64,000 nucleotides of DNA, taken from assembly GCA_021521415.1 (NCBI GenBank), contig JAIQDT010006474.1, positions 62,001 to 126,000 of the forward strand, in the 5' to 3' direction. Below, piece after piece: positions 23,392 through 34,648 of this stretch. Position 1 is the first letter of the stretch. Each line of letters begins with the position of its first letter. The notes under the pieces were generated by a model. The model did not search any database. It saw only the letters and a program-made list of their open reading frames with translations, and was not told the DNA's origin. The position numbers were made by a program, and so were the translations under genes. The DNA is from Bidens hawaiensis (lineage: Eukaryota > Streptophyta > Magnoliopsida > Asterales > Asteraceae).

Positions 23392-24110
23392 TAAAAGATA
23401 TATTAAAAGACAAACATGTTGCAATCATTAAAATATACAATAGTTATATGATGTCACTTGGTAGTTGGACGTAGCCTTTAATATTTTTTTTACTAAACTC
23501 TTTAATCAAATTAACACTTAAATTTGTTAGAAGCATGCTAAGCCTTCTACTTTAATAAATTTTTAACACTTTCTTTCTTTTTTACTTTTCTAATCTCTCA
23601 ACTTTGCTAATAAGATGTTTAGCCATTTATTTTACTAAAATTTTTAACTTGTTTTGTTATCTTTTTTAACTTTACTAACATACACGTTATTGTTTTTGTT
23701 ATGTGTTTTGAATTTAATTTTTGTAACTTCATTTTTAAACCGATTGCCTTTCACACGTACAACGGTTACATTTGAATTTTCTTTCCATGTGGTTCTACGT
23801 TTTATTAGTCAGCTGGTATACCAAGAGCCAGTACTCTACTAATAATCAAATTCTCATCGCAATATGATAGAGACTGATTCAAAATGGTTAATCTCTCAAT
23901 ATATTGCTACGTGGATACATATCACAATGCATATGATTAAAATCCTTCTAAATAGAGGGACCACATCCTTTATTCAAAAAAAACAACCATTTTAATAAAA
24001 GATCCTCGAATCTCTTTGGTAAAAACATAAATAAAAAAACTCGAATTGCCGCACCCACTCTATTTATCTATATGTGTAATAGAAGAGCCACATTCTCACC
24101 TCTACCCACT
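22992..24110. other. 5' flank of the broken BAHD copy
   Basis: Near-identical to 8406-9498, with the (TA)n run expanded to 23346-23391. No other gene. Confidence 0.5.
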
Positions 24111-24178
24111 ACAATAATTGGTCTAATATTATATATAAAACCATACAATAATTGGTCTAATATTATATATAAAACCAC
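24111..24178 (+). promoter_or_regulatory. Duplicated TATA module, copy B
   Basis: Same two 33-bp units with TATATAAAA as in copy A. The promoter of the broken gene appears intact. Confidence 0.55.
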
Positions 24179-24235
24179 ACGTGTTGTTTTTTTTTTTGCC
24201 ATTTCAACCGTCGGTGCACCATCCATTCTCCGGCA

Positions 24236-24632
24236 ATGTCGCCACCATTCCAAGTCAACATTATCGAACAATGCACCATCTCTCCACCACCGGATTCCAC
24301 CGCACCTCCGTCCATCAAACTCCCCTTAACTTTCTTAGACATCTCATGGCTTCTCTACCCACCACACCACACCCTACACTTCTTCCCTAAACCACCACCC
24401 AAAACCACCATCACCACCCTCCTTAAACACTCACTCTCTCTCACCCTCCACCACTTCCACCCTCTCGCCGGTAACCTAGCCTCTCCACCACCTCCAACCG
24501 AACCTTATATCATTTACACCAAAGGTGACTCCATTTCACTCAACATTGCTGAGTCTAACACCACCATTACCCACCTCTCAAGTGACCACCCAAAACCCAT
24601 TAGTAATCTTCACTCTCTTCTACCTCACCTCC
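24236..24632 (+). pseudogene. BAHD acyltransferase copy B, 5' part (codons 1-132)
   Basis: Starts with the same MSPPFQVNIIEQC N-terminus and has the HPLAGN block. It differs from copy A by only a few residues (for example Ile-Ser-Trp for Ile-Pro-Trp in the N-terminal block). At 24633 it runs into the Tat LTR and stops 14 bases on (24644-24646). It lacks HxxxD and DFGWG, so this piece cannot be an active acyltransferase. Confidence 0.95.
24628..24632. repeat. Target-site duplication CCTCC, left copy (partner 46479-46483)
   Basis: Copy A has a single CCTCC at the matching position (CTCA-CCTCC-CATTAA, about 10015-10023), which proves the insertion site and its 5-bp duplication. Confidence 0.95.
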
Positions 24633-25017
24633 TGAAGAAACACTAACCGGACCCCGGGCAGATTACTGGTAACCTGGGGGTTAGATAGATGTTTCCCACG
24701 AGGGGTTAGACCCTGAGAAGATGGTTCTTCTGATAACCTGCAAAACAGACACCGTGAGCTTGTCACTGAGAAGGGGGGGTTCCTCCTTGTGACCACCCTC
24801 CGGCGTGAGAATCAGACTAGATTGCTCTTTAAATATAAGTGTATATTAAGAGATTGCTAGAGCAGATATCCGGTATAATATGATGATACAAGATAAGATA
24901 TGTTTCGATCAGATGATCATACCATTTGTGGTATTTATAGCCGAAGGTAGGTTTCCAAGGAGGTATGGCCGGCTGCAACAGTGTTCCTGTTCCACCAACA
25001 GTGGCCTACACACGTGC

Positions 25018-26988
25018 TGTGACATCTGCCCCTATCCGACCCGACTCAGGTACCCGTTTCTCCGATCCGATCTCTTTCTTTTATGATTTAATATTTATTT
25101 ATACTTATACTTTATTTTTAATAATAATATTTTCCTTCCCGCCTCTTCCTCTCTTTTCCTTCTCGCCGTCCCGTCCCTCTTCTTCTCTCCGCATTCTTTT
25201 CTCTCTTGTCGCCATCCCGCCCTTAAGCCTTGAACCCTTAACTGTCCTTTGTTCCTTCCCGCCTAAGGTTGTCTGCGCAGCTCCACGCGCCAGACTCCTT
25301 ACAAGGAAGCCTGCGCGAAAACCAGTTGTTCTTGCGATACGCGAGGCGAACTGTTCTCGCAGCGCGCTAAGAATTGTAGTTCTTCTCGCAGCGCGCTAAG
25401 AACGGTAGTTCTTCCCGCGACGCGCTAAGAATTGTAGTTCTTCTCGCAGCGCGCTAAGAACGGAAGTTCTTCCCGCGACGCGCTAAGAATTGTAGTTCTT
25501 CTCGCAGCGCGCTAAGAATGGTAGTTCTTCCCGCGACGCGCTAAGGATTTTAGTTCTTCCCGCGGCGCGCTGTGGACTGTTCTTTGTCTGCCTTCGCCCT
25601 CGCGCGTGCGCTCGAGCCTTCTCGCGCTAAACCCTTTGAGTTTTCTTCTGTTTAATCTAGCCGTTTGCTTTTGTGATGTCTTATCTTCTGTGCTGTTGAC
25701 CTGACCTATCTTATGTCTGAAAAGTTACTTTCGGCGCAGCATGCGCACCAACCCCATTGTTTGGCAGAAAAAGTGACTGACATTATCTTTTGAGATCTGC
25801 TTTTCCATGCTTGACCAGTACCTTTATCTGACCCTCCCATGCCTATTTACTGTTACCTGTCAGCTTTTCCTTTGTCCCCTGCAGCTGCCATATCTTTTGA
25901 TATCTTTTGCTTTTGGAATCTTTTGCTTTTTGAGATCTTTTCCCCTTTTCTAGGGATTGTGTTCCCTAGGGTTTCCCTATAAATAATAATGTTAATTTCT
26001 TAACACTACACACACAAACACTTAATTTAACCTCCTCCTTGCTCTCTCTGCCGCCTCCCCCTCTGCCTCCGTCTTCCTCCCTGTTCTGCCCTGCTTTTCC
26101 GGTAATATATTATATATAATAATTTACTTATTAATTATGCTAACTTATAATCAAGACTTAAATCAAATCGTTAAAACAATAATCTTTAATTATAGGTTAA
26201 CTTGTGCTTGTTTAAAGTTGGTTCTTGCTTTATCTTTCACCGCACCGTTTATCAAGTGAGTAATCTCGTACCTAATCCCTTTTTATTTTTAATGTTTTGG
26301 GATGTTCATGTGTTCATACAAACTTAGAGTCTTAAACTTGTTTATGAACTTTAGTCGCGCAGTATCCCATGTGTTGAGGACGTTTACTTGGCTGTTTATT
26401 TGTATGTGTGTATCATTAACCGCTTTGTTCGGCCTATTCCGAAGTTTTCATGGATCCATTAGATGAACACGGGAGACCTATCGTTTACGGTTTTCTTTGT
26501 TTACACTTGCACAGATGTTTTCTTGTTTTTGTGCTCATTTGGGAGCACGGATTGAACTATGAACTATGATCTATTTAGGCTTGATCACAATCTGATTACA
26601 CCCTTGTTAAACACCAGACATACACGTGTTGCGCGCAGATTTATTGTTATCTATGTATTGTATTAAACTTGATTTCTCACCAACACGCAAGTGTTTGACG
26701 TTTTATTTTAACACATGTTCAGGTTTGCTGTAGCTACATTTGGAGCTTGTGGACACGTAGGACGTTTTTACTTTTGGACCTAGATTAAAATGTATCAAGA
26801 CAAGTTATTGTTGTTCGAATATTTTGCCTTATAATATATTGATTTATGTTGATTTATGTTATCTTGTGTTTACGTTGCGCGTGCGTGAATGAATATATTT
26901 ATTAAATATTGACACCCAATAGTGTCACGAGTAATGAAACAATATGTGGCGCCCCGATGTATAATCCGCCTTTGGTCGGGGTGTTACA
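25018..26988 (+). repeat. 5' LTR of the deleted Tekay element (1,971 bp)
   Basis: TGTGACATCTGCCCC...GGGGTGTTACA. A TATA box, TATAAAT, lies at 25978-25984. It is similar to, but clearly distinct from, the LTRs at 36653 and 43990, so it is a separate insertion and not a copy of that one. Confidence 0.92.
25350..25590 (+). repeat. ~29-bp GC-rich tandem repeat in the Tekay LTR
   Basis: About eight units of the type TAGTTCTTCTCGCAGCGCGC-TAAGAA, alternating GCAGCGCGC and GCGACGCGC variants. Related arrays are at about 37015-37210 and 44345-44550. Confidence 0.85.
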
Positions 26989-26991
26989 GAT

Positions 26992-27003
26992 TGGTATCAG
27001 AGC
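26992..27003 (+). other. Primer binding site (initiator Met tRNA)
   Basis: TGGTATCAGAGC, 3 nt after the LTR end, complementary to the 3' end of initiator methionine tRNA. Confidence 0.93.
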
Positions 27004-27322
27004 TCGTTGACTTTAGGATAGGTGGTTAGACGTAACGGCCTAGAATACCTAAGAGTCCCTTCTCGCGCATGAGAGAAATCTCATGTTTGCGCGCTTATTG
27101 TTAATTACTCGTTATTTATAGATATGCTTGCGCAGACGAAGTCATGGTGATACATGAATTGTCGATTCTTGATTCGAATTTGTTACCTTTATTAAGTTTG
27201 CATCTAGGGTCATTTATTTTACTTTAACTTTTGACAGTAACTGACTCCGCGAAACCAAGCTTTTCGAGGTTATACTTTGCGCTAAAATCAAGATATTAAC
27301 TAAAAATTAAAACTTTTATAGA

Positions 27323-28077
27323 ATGCCTCCACTATCTCGCCGTCATCAGAGGAGAGAAGCCTCGCGCAGGCGTAGACAGCAACGTTCCCAGGAAATGGCC
27401 GCCGCAATAGCCCAAGCTTTGAGCCAAAACAATACCTCCGGTTATAACATTAAGTCCTTTAACGCGGGTAACCCTCCAAAGTTCACAGGTCTTGAAGGAG
27501 CCACCGTGATGCTCCAATGGCTCGAAAAGATTGAAAACACTTTCCTCCATACCCAATGCCCTCCAGACAGACGAACCCTATATGCTTCCAGTGTCCTGGA
27601 ATCTAGAGCGCTTACATGGTGGAATGGAGTAGCTCATGCGCGTGGCGCAGAAGCTGCTTCTAGCATGACATGGGAGGAATTCAAGGAAATTCTGACGCGA
27701 GAATTCTGCCCTCCCAACGAAGTTAAGCGCCTGGAGGAGGAATTTTGGAATCTTAAGCAATACAGCGGTGAAGCGCGCGAGTACGCAACGCGCTTCCATG
27801 AACTAAGCCTGCTTGTTCCTCACCTTGTTACCCCTTCCCGCCGAGCCATAGAGAAATTCCTTGGGGGTCTCCCCTTGGAAATTCAAGATTCTGTATGGGC
27901 CAGAAACCCAGCAACCCTCTCTGACGCCATCGAGTTGGCCGCTGTGCTCAGCGACAACCATGTCAGAGCAGGAACCCTGTTCCTGCGGGGAACTGAGAAG
28001 ACCAAACCCACCAAGACTGCCCCTGAACCAACAGAAACCAAGCCAGAACCCTCAAACCGTAACAACCAACAGAAATC
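27323..28077 (+). pseudogene. Tekay gag, 3'-truncated
   Basis: The capsid part (MPPLSRRHQRREASRR...WNGVAHARG...EIQDSVWARNP) is intact for about 245 codons and nearly identical to the gag at 39342. It then passes through about 12 nt of foreign filler into LTR sequence and ends at 28102. The zinc knuckles are lost. This is the 5' side of the internal deletion. Confidence 0.9.
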
Positions 28078-28248
28078 AATATTTTGCCTTATAATATATT
28101 GATTTATGTTGATTTATGTTATCTTGTGTTTACGTTGCGCGTGCGTGAATGAATATATTTATTAAATATTGACACCCAATAGTGTCACGAGTAATGAAAC
28201 AATATGTGGCGCCCCGATGTATAATTCCCCTTTGGTCGGGGTGTTACA
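28078..28248 (+). repeat. 3' LTR tail of the deleted Tekay element
   Basis: 171 bp matching 26818-26988 with two substitutions noticed (TTCCCC for TCCGCC near the end). Confidence 0.92.
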
Positions 28249-28853
28249 CGTGCCCTGCTGGTAGTTGGTGGGTAGGCAGCTGCTGATAGTGACCAGGCCT
28301 GCTGTGTACTATTCATTTTCCACCAACTGCCGGCTATGCACGTGGTATGGCAGTAGTTGGTGAGTAGGCAGCGGCTAATATTGACACAGTACAGGAGCAT
28401 GCTGCTCGCCATACTGTTGTCAATAAGCTGTCGTATCTTTAGTCAGGTCTTTTTCCCATTCCTCGTCAGGTACAGTACAGAAGATCTTCCTGTATCGTAC
28501 GGACTGGCTTATTTGGGCGGGAGTATTCCCCCTCCCGCCCTTGTGCGGGATTGTTCCCGGCTTTGCTCATTCCTTCAGGTGACACTGAGTGATTGAGAGC
28601 TAAGTGCCTTGTGCGTGTAGCCTTGCTGCGCGGGTGGCCTTCCTTGATGGCTTGTATCCGAGGCTGCGGGGACAGGCGGAGTCCTTCACCATTGGGAGGC
28701 ATTTCCTGCGGGAACAGCTTGCGTACTGCGCGTAAGGACGTCACGTCTCTGAGCATGGTGGATCCTGCGGATCCAGTTGGTTTCTGCGCAGACGTTCCTC
28801 TTCAAGGTGAGTCTTGCGGGTCCAACTGGGCTCTGCTGGGACCTACCTCTTCA

Positions 28854-28867
28854 AGTCCCCCCAGTCC
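28854..28867 (-). other. Polypurine tract of the Tat element
   Basis: On the minus strand GGACTGGGGGGACT abuts the 3' LTR start (TGAAGAGG). It marks plus-strand priming and confirms the element's orientation. Confidence 0.85.
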
Positions 28868-29229
28868 AATGTTCTTCTCATGAGTGTTTAATAAAGTGAG
28901 GTGAACTTTTGGACTTTAAGCAAAGGGTTTTGAAAAGGGGTTTTTTAAGGTTTTCCATGTGGATGCTTCCCGCGGAAGTCCTTGTCACTTGCAGAAATTC
29001 CCGAGTTTCCTGCTTGGTCTTTGGGTATGATGCGGGTAGGTCTGTAACCTCCTCGCAAGTCAGGAGCGTTGAGTCCCACTTGTGTGGATTCTCCATGAGG
29101 TTTTGGTAGTTTTGAACATAGTGATCAATTATGTTAAAACCACCAATTCCATCCTGGAGCTTCAAACAACGTAGTTCTCGACGTTCCCGCTATGCGGGGA
29201 TGTTATTTCCGTTTCCGCAAGCATTGCCC
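28868..29229. other. No gene seen between the polypurine tract and the repeat array
   Basis: Non-coding internal sequence of the Tat element. Short frames on both strands look fortuitous. Confidence 0.5.
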
Positions 29230-29725
29230 AGAAGATCCTTCTTGGTTTCAATTCCCAGCGGAGCGCTAGGTATGTGAAGGGTTTTGCCTTAACACTGTAC
29301 CTGCGCTCGTCTTACGGTTACTTTACTTCCAAGGTATTCCTGGCGTCAATTCCCTGCGGGTACTAGGTATGTGAAGGGTTTTACCTTAACACTGTACCCG
29401 CACCCGTCTTATAGTTACTTGGTTGCCGAGGTATACTTGGCTTCAATTCCCTGCGGGTGCTAGGTATGTGAAGGGTTTTGCCTTAACACTGTACCCGCAT
29501 CCGTCTTACGGTTACTTGTTTGCCAAGGTTTACTTGGCTTCAATTACCTGCGGGTGCTAGGTATGTGAAGGGTTTTGCCTTAACACTGTACCCGCATCCG
29601 TCTTACGGTTACTTGTTTGCCAAGGTTTTCTTGGCTTCAATTCCCCGCGGGTGCTAGGTATGTGAAGGGTTTTGCCTTAACACTGTACCCGCATCCGTCT
29701 TACGGTTACTTGCTTGCCAAGGTAA
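29230..29725 (+). repeat. 97-bp tandem repeat, about five units, upstream of the antisense gene
   Basis: The phrase GGTATGTGAAGGGTTTTGCC recurs at about 29269, 29366, 29463, 29560 and 29657, a constant 97-bp step. Each unit also has CACTGTACC and TCTTACGGTTACTTG. The array ends about 350 bp before the TATA box of the antisense gene. Confidence 0.93.
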
Positions 29726-30070
29726 GGGGTATTTTCCCGCTTACTTTTTAATCTTTTTGAATTTTGAATTTTGAAATTCGAAGAGTTGGTGGAAAGATAA
29801 GAACAGTCCAAACCTCTGAGACGTCGTGCGACGGTTTCTTCTGACTGTGTCAGGACGTGCAGGAAGTTATGGTGACGTGACAGTACATGGTCATTCCAGA
29901 CGCTTTTTCAGGCGCGTGGGCGCGAATTTTCGGGCGCGTGGCCGCGAAATTAATGGTATGCGTCCTGTCAATAGCTGTTGCCAGCTTGCTTTTTGCCACG
30001 TGTCATAGTTTCATTGCACCTTCGTTTTCTCTCTCTTCCGCATTAATTTCATCGCATTAATTGCGATTAG

Positions 30071-30078
30071 TATATAAA
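30071..30078 (+). promoter_or_regulatory. TATA box of the antisense gene
   Basis: TATATAAA followed by GGGGAGAGGG, 131 bp before the ATG at 30202. The intervening sequence is a pyrimidine-rich leader (TCTTCTCTTCATCTTC). This is an internal plus-strand promoter in a minus-strand retrotransposon. Confidence 0.65.
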
Positions 30079-30201
30079 GGGGAGAGGGTTCTTTGTAATC
30101 CACACTTTCACTCTTCTCTTCATCTTCTTTGCGATTTCCAGCGAATTCTCACCTTTTCAGGCAAGCATTCTCCCGAAATCGTTTTCTTCTTCTTTTACAA
30201 T

Positions 30202-33200
30202 ATGTCTCGTGATCTCGAATCTTCAGCTGATGACAAGAGTACTGCTGGCGAGTGCCAGTGTGCTCTGCCTGGCGATCTGTATCGGTACGTCGTCAGGAAG
30301 TTCATGCTCGAGTCTCTCGAGCCTGAGTTTCCTGAACCCCACCAGACGGTGTACGATGCCCCCAGAGGCAAGATCGGGGTTTATGCTGCATTCTTTGTTT
30401 ATGGGAATCTTAGGTTCCCATTGACAAAGTTTGTTTACCGTGTCCTTGAGAGGCACGGTGTTCATTTGACCGAGTTGCACCCCATGGCGATCGCCAAGAT
30501 TCGCCACTTCGAGTGGGTGTGCCGGATTTTGGGCATTGAGCCTTATGTTGACCGCCTGATGACCTTCTACACTTGGAGGTGCATCCAGGGGTGGTACACG
30601 TTGACAACCCGGATTAAGGGTTTGAAGATTTGCGCGACCGAGCGCAGCCTTCGCTCGTGGAAGCGGGAGTTCTTCTACATCTCTGCTCGCGCCATCCCCC
30701 TTGCCATGAAATTCAAGAATGGGCAAGCACTTCCCAGCCTTCACGCCTCCAACTACCAGGAGGCGGAATGGTTTACGAAGATATCCCGAGTCCAATCTCC
30801 GGTTTACCGGTTTGCAGAGTCCGGGATGGTGATGCTGGGGATGAGCCGAGTGTGGAAGGCTGCGGATGCGCAAAAGATCCCAATCGTCCTCGAATATGGT
30901 TCGAACTCTGTTCCTTACGGTATGCTTCGTTTCTTTTTTGTTGCTTTAGAATCTCTTCTAACTTTTTTCCTGTTTATTTCAGAGGGGAACGACTTGCAGT
31001 TGCTCCTGAACCCGCGGGAGGCTGACGGTCCCGCTCGGATGGGTACTCGCGCTCTAGACGAGAACGAGTTGCCCATCCTAGAACAAACGGCGGATCGGTT
31101 CATGGAGGTCTATCCGCTAGGCCATGAGATCCTTAGCGCCCGTCGGCCAGGTAAGGCGTTATTCGACCCTCGACCCCTCAATGTTGAAACCTCTGCTGGA
31201 ATTCCTCTAATCGTATGTTCTGATGAGGAATCCGCAGATGGTCCTCCGTTGGTGCGGAAGAAGAAGGCTGCCGACGGGAAGGGGAAGGAGAAGGTGGCCT
31301 CCACTGCCGATCCAGCGCCTCGGTCTGATTCGGAGACCGAGAGCGAAGAGGTGGCGGGGAATCCCGGTGGTGATAAGACCACCGCTCCGGAGGCTGTGAT
31401 TGCCACCTCCGGAGAGCCCAAGAAGACGACGGTGACCGGCGCAAAGAGGCCGGCTCCATAGGGTTCGTCCCCGCCTCTCCGTACCTTTAGGCTCAAGAAA
31501 ACCCGTAAGTACAAACTTCTTTTTTCTTTAGCTTCATAGTTTAATGTCGTTTTAACACTTATCTTCTTTACGCAGGCGTGGATGTTGACGCATTCCAGGG
31601 TGGAGCGCAGAGGAGTACCTCTCCGCCAATGACGGTAGGCTTGGTCAGCCTACCTGAGGCGTCAACCCAGGCGCCTGCGCCTGCTTCCGCTGGTTCAGTT
31701 GCTCACTCCTTTGAGCTGACTGTTCCAGCTGAGATGACGTCACCGCCGGCTGTGAGTGCTATTTTTACAGCATCATTCACCGAGCCGGCGGTTACTATTG
31801 CTGCGGATTCCGCGGCGGCAACCGCGGCGGCTGCTACCATGCCCCCGCCATCGGCAACGACGGCCGATCCATCAGGTACGCATGGGGCTTCTCGCCAATC
31901 TCTGCCACCTTCCCATCTGCCTGACCTCTTGGATGGATTTCCGTTGGGTTCAGGTGATGGGTTCGGCGGCTATCGGCCTGTTATTGACCCTACAGGTGCG
32001 TAGGGTTCTTTTGGCCTATTTTATATTTGTCAATCATCTTTTCCTAACTGCTCTTTGTTTTTTGCAGTGTCGGATTCCAATGAAGTGTATGTTCCACGAT
32101 GGAACATTCGCCGAGGAACAACCCTTCGCACCCCTGTGGAGTGCGTGGAATGGGCTCGTCACGCTGCTCCCAGTGGTGCGTTGGGGGAAGCCATGGCTAG
32201 CTACCAGGAGGGTAGGCTAAGCAATGAGCTTCGGGTTCTCCTGGCCCGGATGCAGCCGCGCGTCGAGCTGCTTTGTCGTGAAAACGACAAGTTAAAAGCA
32301 GCTCGCCTTAAAGAGGAGGCTCAGGCGCGGGCTGTCCGGGAGGAGAACCAAAGGCTTTCCGCCGTAGCTGCGGAAAAGGAGAAGGCCTTCAAGGCCCTCG
32401 AGGTTGAAGTTCAGGCACGACTCGAGGCCCGTTCCAAGGCTGCCCAAGCTGTTAATGAACAGCTTCGGCTGGCTAAGGAAACTGCAAGGAACGCAACCGA
32501 GAGGGCCACCAAGGCTGAAGCTGTTGCTGAGCCTCTACGCGTGGAGAATAAAGAACTTAAAGCCAAATTAGAGGCTCTCCAGCAGGCTCATGATGCCTTG
32601 GCGATGGAAGACGCCAAAAAGCTCCAGGAGATCTTGGACCAGAGGGGGGTGCTTGACCATACTGAGCGGAAGCTAAAGGGTGTCGAAGAGGCTGCGGCTA
32701 AAGAAGTGTTGCTTGCCAACCTCAACAAGAGTGAAGCCGAACGCGCCCGTAACGAAGCTCAAGCTGCCCTCCAAGAAGCTCTGTTGCCAAGGAATGACTT
32801 CTTCGAGAAGCGTTGTCTCAGGTATGCTTTTCTGGTCTTTACGCTTTTCTTTGTAAATAGAAAAGGTTTTGACACTTGTATATTTTCTTGTAGGTTGTGC
32901 ATCGGGTCTTTGCTGAGACCTCTTACGATGATGCTATGAGCGCAGCCCTCAACGCTTCTCACGAGGATGGGGAAAAGGTCGGCTTCCTGCTTGGTCTAGG
33001 GTTCGTTGAGAAAGGCATCCCGCCTTCCAACTTCCCTTTGTACAATGTTGATACTGAAGCTGTTTACGACCAAGCAGTGAATCAGTACGCCGCCTTCCCG
33101 CATCCGGTGGTGGAGAAGGTGAATGAAGTTGCTGCTGCTGATGATGGGCTAGCTATCCTTAAGGCTTTCCTTGAACTGCCACGCTCTACTGACGGTGCTG

Positions 33201-33229
33201 GTCCAAGTGGAAGTGGCCTTGAAGCCTGA
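30202..33229 (+). pseudogene. Antisense five-exon gene of the Tat element (gypsy-type 'Transposase_28'-like protein), broken copy
   Basis: Exons by comparison with the intact copy are 30202-30919, 30983-31504, 31576-31995, 32068-32821 and 32894-33229, each joined by GT-AG introns of 63-72 nt. Exon 1 holds the conserved N-terminal domain (FPLTKFVYRVLERHGVHL...LGIEPYVDRLMTFY), which I recall as Pfam's putative gypsy-type transposon family PF04195. Exon 2 is acidic/basic low complexity, exon 3 Ala/Pro/Thr-rich, and exon 4 a long coiled coil. Two lesions kill it: a TAG at 31459-31461 in exon 2, and 20 extra nucleotides near the end of exon 4 that shift the frame. The exon sum is 2,750 nt, not a multiple of three. 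Confidence 0.85.
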
Positions 33230-33454
33230 TCCTGAAGATCCCTTCCCACTGCTAGGATAGATTTAGCTTGTATAGATTTATTTTCTTGTAGGCGGGTAGT
33301 TACCCGGCCATTCTTGTAATAAATCATTGTGAAATATAAATCTTTGTGCGTGTAAGACCGCTTCTTTTATTGGATTCCTTGCTTTATAAACGTTATATGA
33401 CTTGCATACTTTAGTTTAAATTAGCAATTTTCCAAGTGTAGAATAAGTTAACAT

Positions 33455-34370
33455 TTGAACGTGGTAGATAATAGGTTGAAGTTTTGCTTCCTCTTTCGTG
33501 ATTGTGCGGGTAGGACCGTCACTTGCACTTAGTAGGATGGCTAAACTTTACCTGCGTCTAACCTGCGTGTAGGTTTTCCTCATCTTTTCTGAGGATAAGA
33601 TAACCTTTGAACGTGGTAGATAATAGGTGTGAAGTTTTGCTTCCTCTTTCGTGATTGTGCGGGTAGGACCGTCACTTGCACTTGGTAGGATGGCTAAACT
33701 TTACCCATATCTGACCTGCGTGTAGGTTTTCCTCATGCTTTTTGAGGATAAGATAACCTTTGAACGTGGTAGATAATAGGTGTGAAGTTTTGCTTCCTCT
33801 TTCGTGATTGTGCGGGTAGGACCGTCACTTGCACTTAGTAGGATGGCTAAACTTTACCTTTATCTGACCTGCGTGTAGGTTTTCCTCATCCTTTTGTTAT
33901 AAATTCTGTTTTGAACCGTTCGACGGGCGGTTGTCAATAGGTTAGTGTTCAGTTCCCTTTTTCATGATTCATGCGGATAGACCGGCACTTTCATTTAATG
34001 GGATAACTGAACTTTTCCCCTTCAACTGACCTGCGTGAAGGTTTGTCGTTTTTTGGGTTTATGCGGGTTTTGCCGCCTTCCCCACGCAACGACTTCACGT
34101 AATTATGCGGTGAAAACCGGCATATCCGTGTTGAATAAATTAACCGTTTGACGCGCGGTTGTCAATAGGTTAGTGTTCAGTTTCCTCTATCATGATTCAT
34201 GCGGATAGACCGACACTTTTATTTAGTATGATAACTGAACTTTTCCCCTTCAACTGACCTGCGTGAAGGTTTGTCGTTTTTTGGGTTTATGCGGGTTTTG
34301 CCGCCTTCCCCACACAACGACTTCACGTAATTATGCGGTGAAAACCGGCATTAGTGTTGATAGTTCATAA
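33455..34370. repeat. Tandem repeats between the antisense gene and the pol remnant (152 bp x3, then 228 bp x2)
   Basis: AACGTGGTAGATAATAGG recurs at 33458, 33610 and 33763 (152-153 bp). Then AACCGTT(C/T)GACG...GCGGTTGTCAATAG recurs at 33914 and 34142 (228 bp). Both unit types contain a TGCGG(G/A)TAG-ACCG phrase. A related array is at 60190-60665. Confidence 0.9.
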
Positions 34371-34466
34371 AAGTATAAATGTAAAATCATCAGCGTCGAT
34401 GTTTTAAGGAGAATCATTTCCATTAGAAGTGGCTCTTGGCCTTTTCTTTACATATTTGGAATTGAT

Positions 34467-34648
34467 TTACATGCAAACTGTGTAATTGAGCTCCCTTCCA
34501 TGTTGGGATGGGAGTGCCATCGAGCCGATACGCACCTGGTTCGGGATCTCGTTCTTTACGCAGCATGTAGTCTCCACATTGAAGCTGGAATTTTTATTCG
34601 TGTTTTCCCCAGCTGGGGTTCTACACGCATCAGCCTGCTCAGCGTTCA
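34467..34648 (-). pseudogene. Tat pol remnants (RT N-terminal patch fused to integrase C-terminus)
   Basis: Just after gag, the minus strand has a patch like the RT approach region (AEQADACRT, cf. PEQTNACRT at about 57007). It then continues with the extreme integrase C-terminus (DYMLR-type and LDGTPIP at about 34490-34560). Everything between, about 2.7 kb of RT, both RNases H and most of integrase, is absent, as is protease. At least two separate deletions are needed. Confidence 0.75.

Larger units (their letters stand above)
25018..28248 (+). mobile_element. Internally deleted Ty3/gypsy Tekay/Del-type element
   Basis: A full 5' LTR (25018-26988), an initiator-Met primer site and most of gag are followed abruptly by the last 171 bp of a 3' LTR (28078-28248). 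It is flanked by the 5-bp duplication CGTGC (25013-25017, 28249-28253). The uninterrupted LTR at 36495 has a single CGTGC in the same context. About 6 kb including all of pol is missing compared with the element at 36653. Confidence 0.93.
24633..28853 (-). repeat. 3' LTR of the Tat element (two pieces: 24633-25017 and 28254-28853)
   Basis: Joined length 985 bp, read TGAAGAAACACT...CTCTTCA on the plus strand. The reverse complement of TATTTATA at 24932-24939 is its TATA box. It is interrupted by the deleted Tekay element. Confidence 0.93.

Noticed and set aside
28466..28883. Overlapping ~96-codon frames in the Tat LTR on both strands
   Set aside because: They lie in non-coding LTR sequence, are identical in both LTRs only because the LTRs are, and show no domain.
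30223..30873. 216-codon minus-strand frame opposite the antisense gene
   Set aside because: Shadow of exon 1 in GC-rich coding sequence. The equivalent strand in the other copy (63506-63829) does not keep the same extent, and it has no domain.
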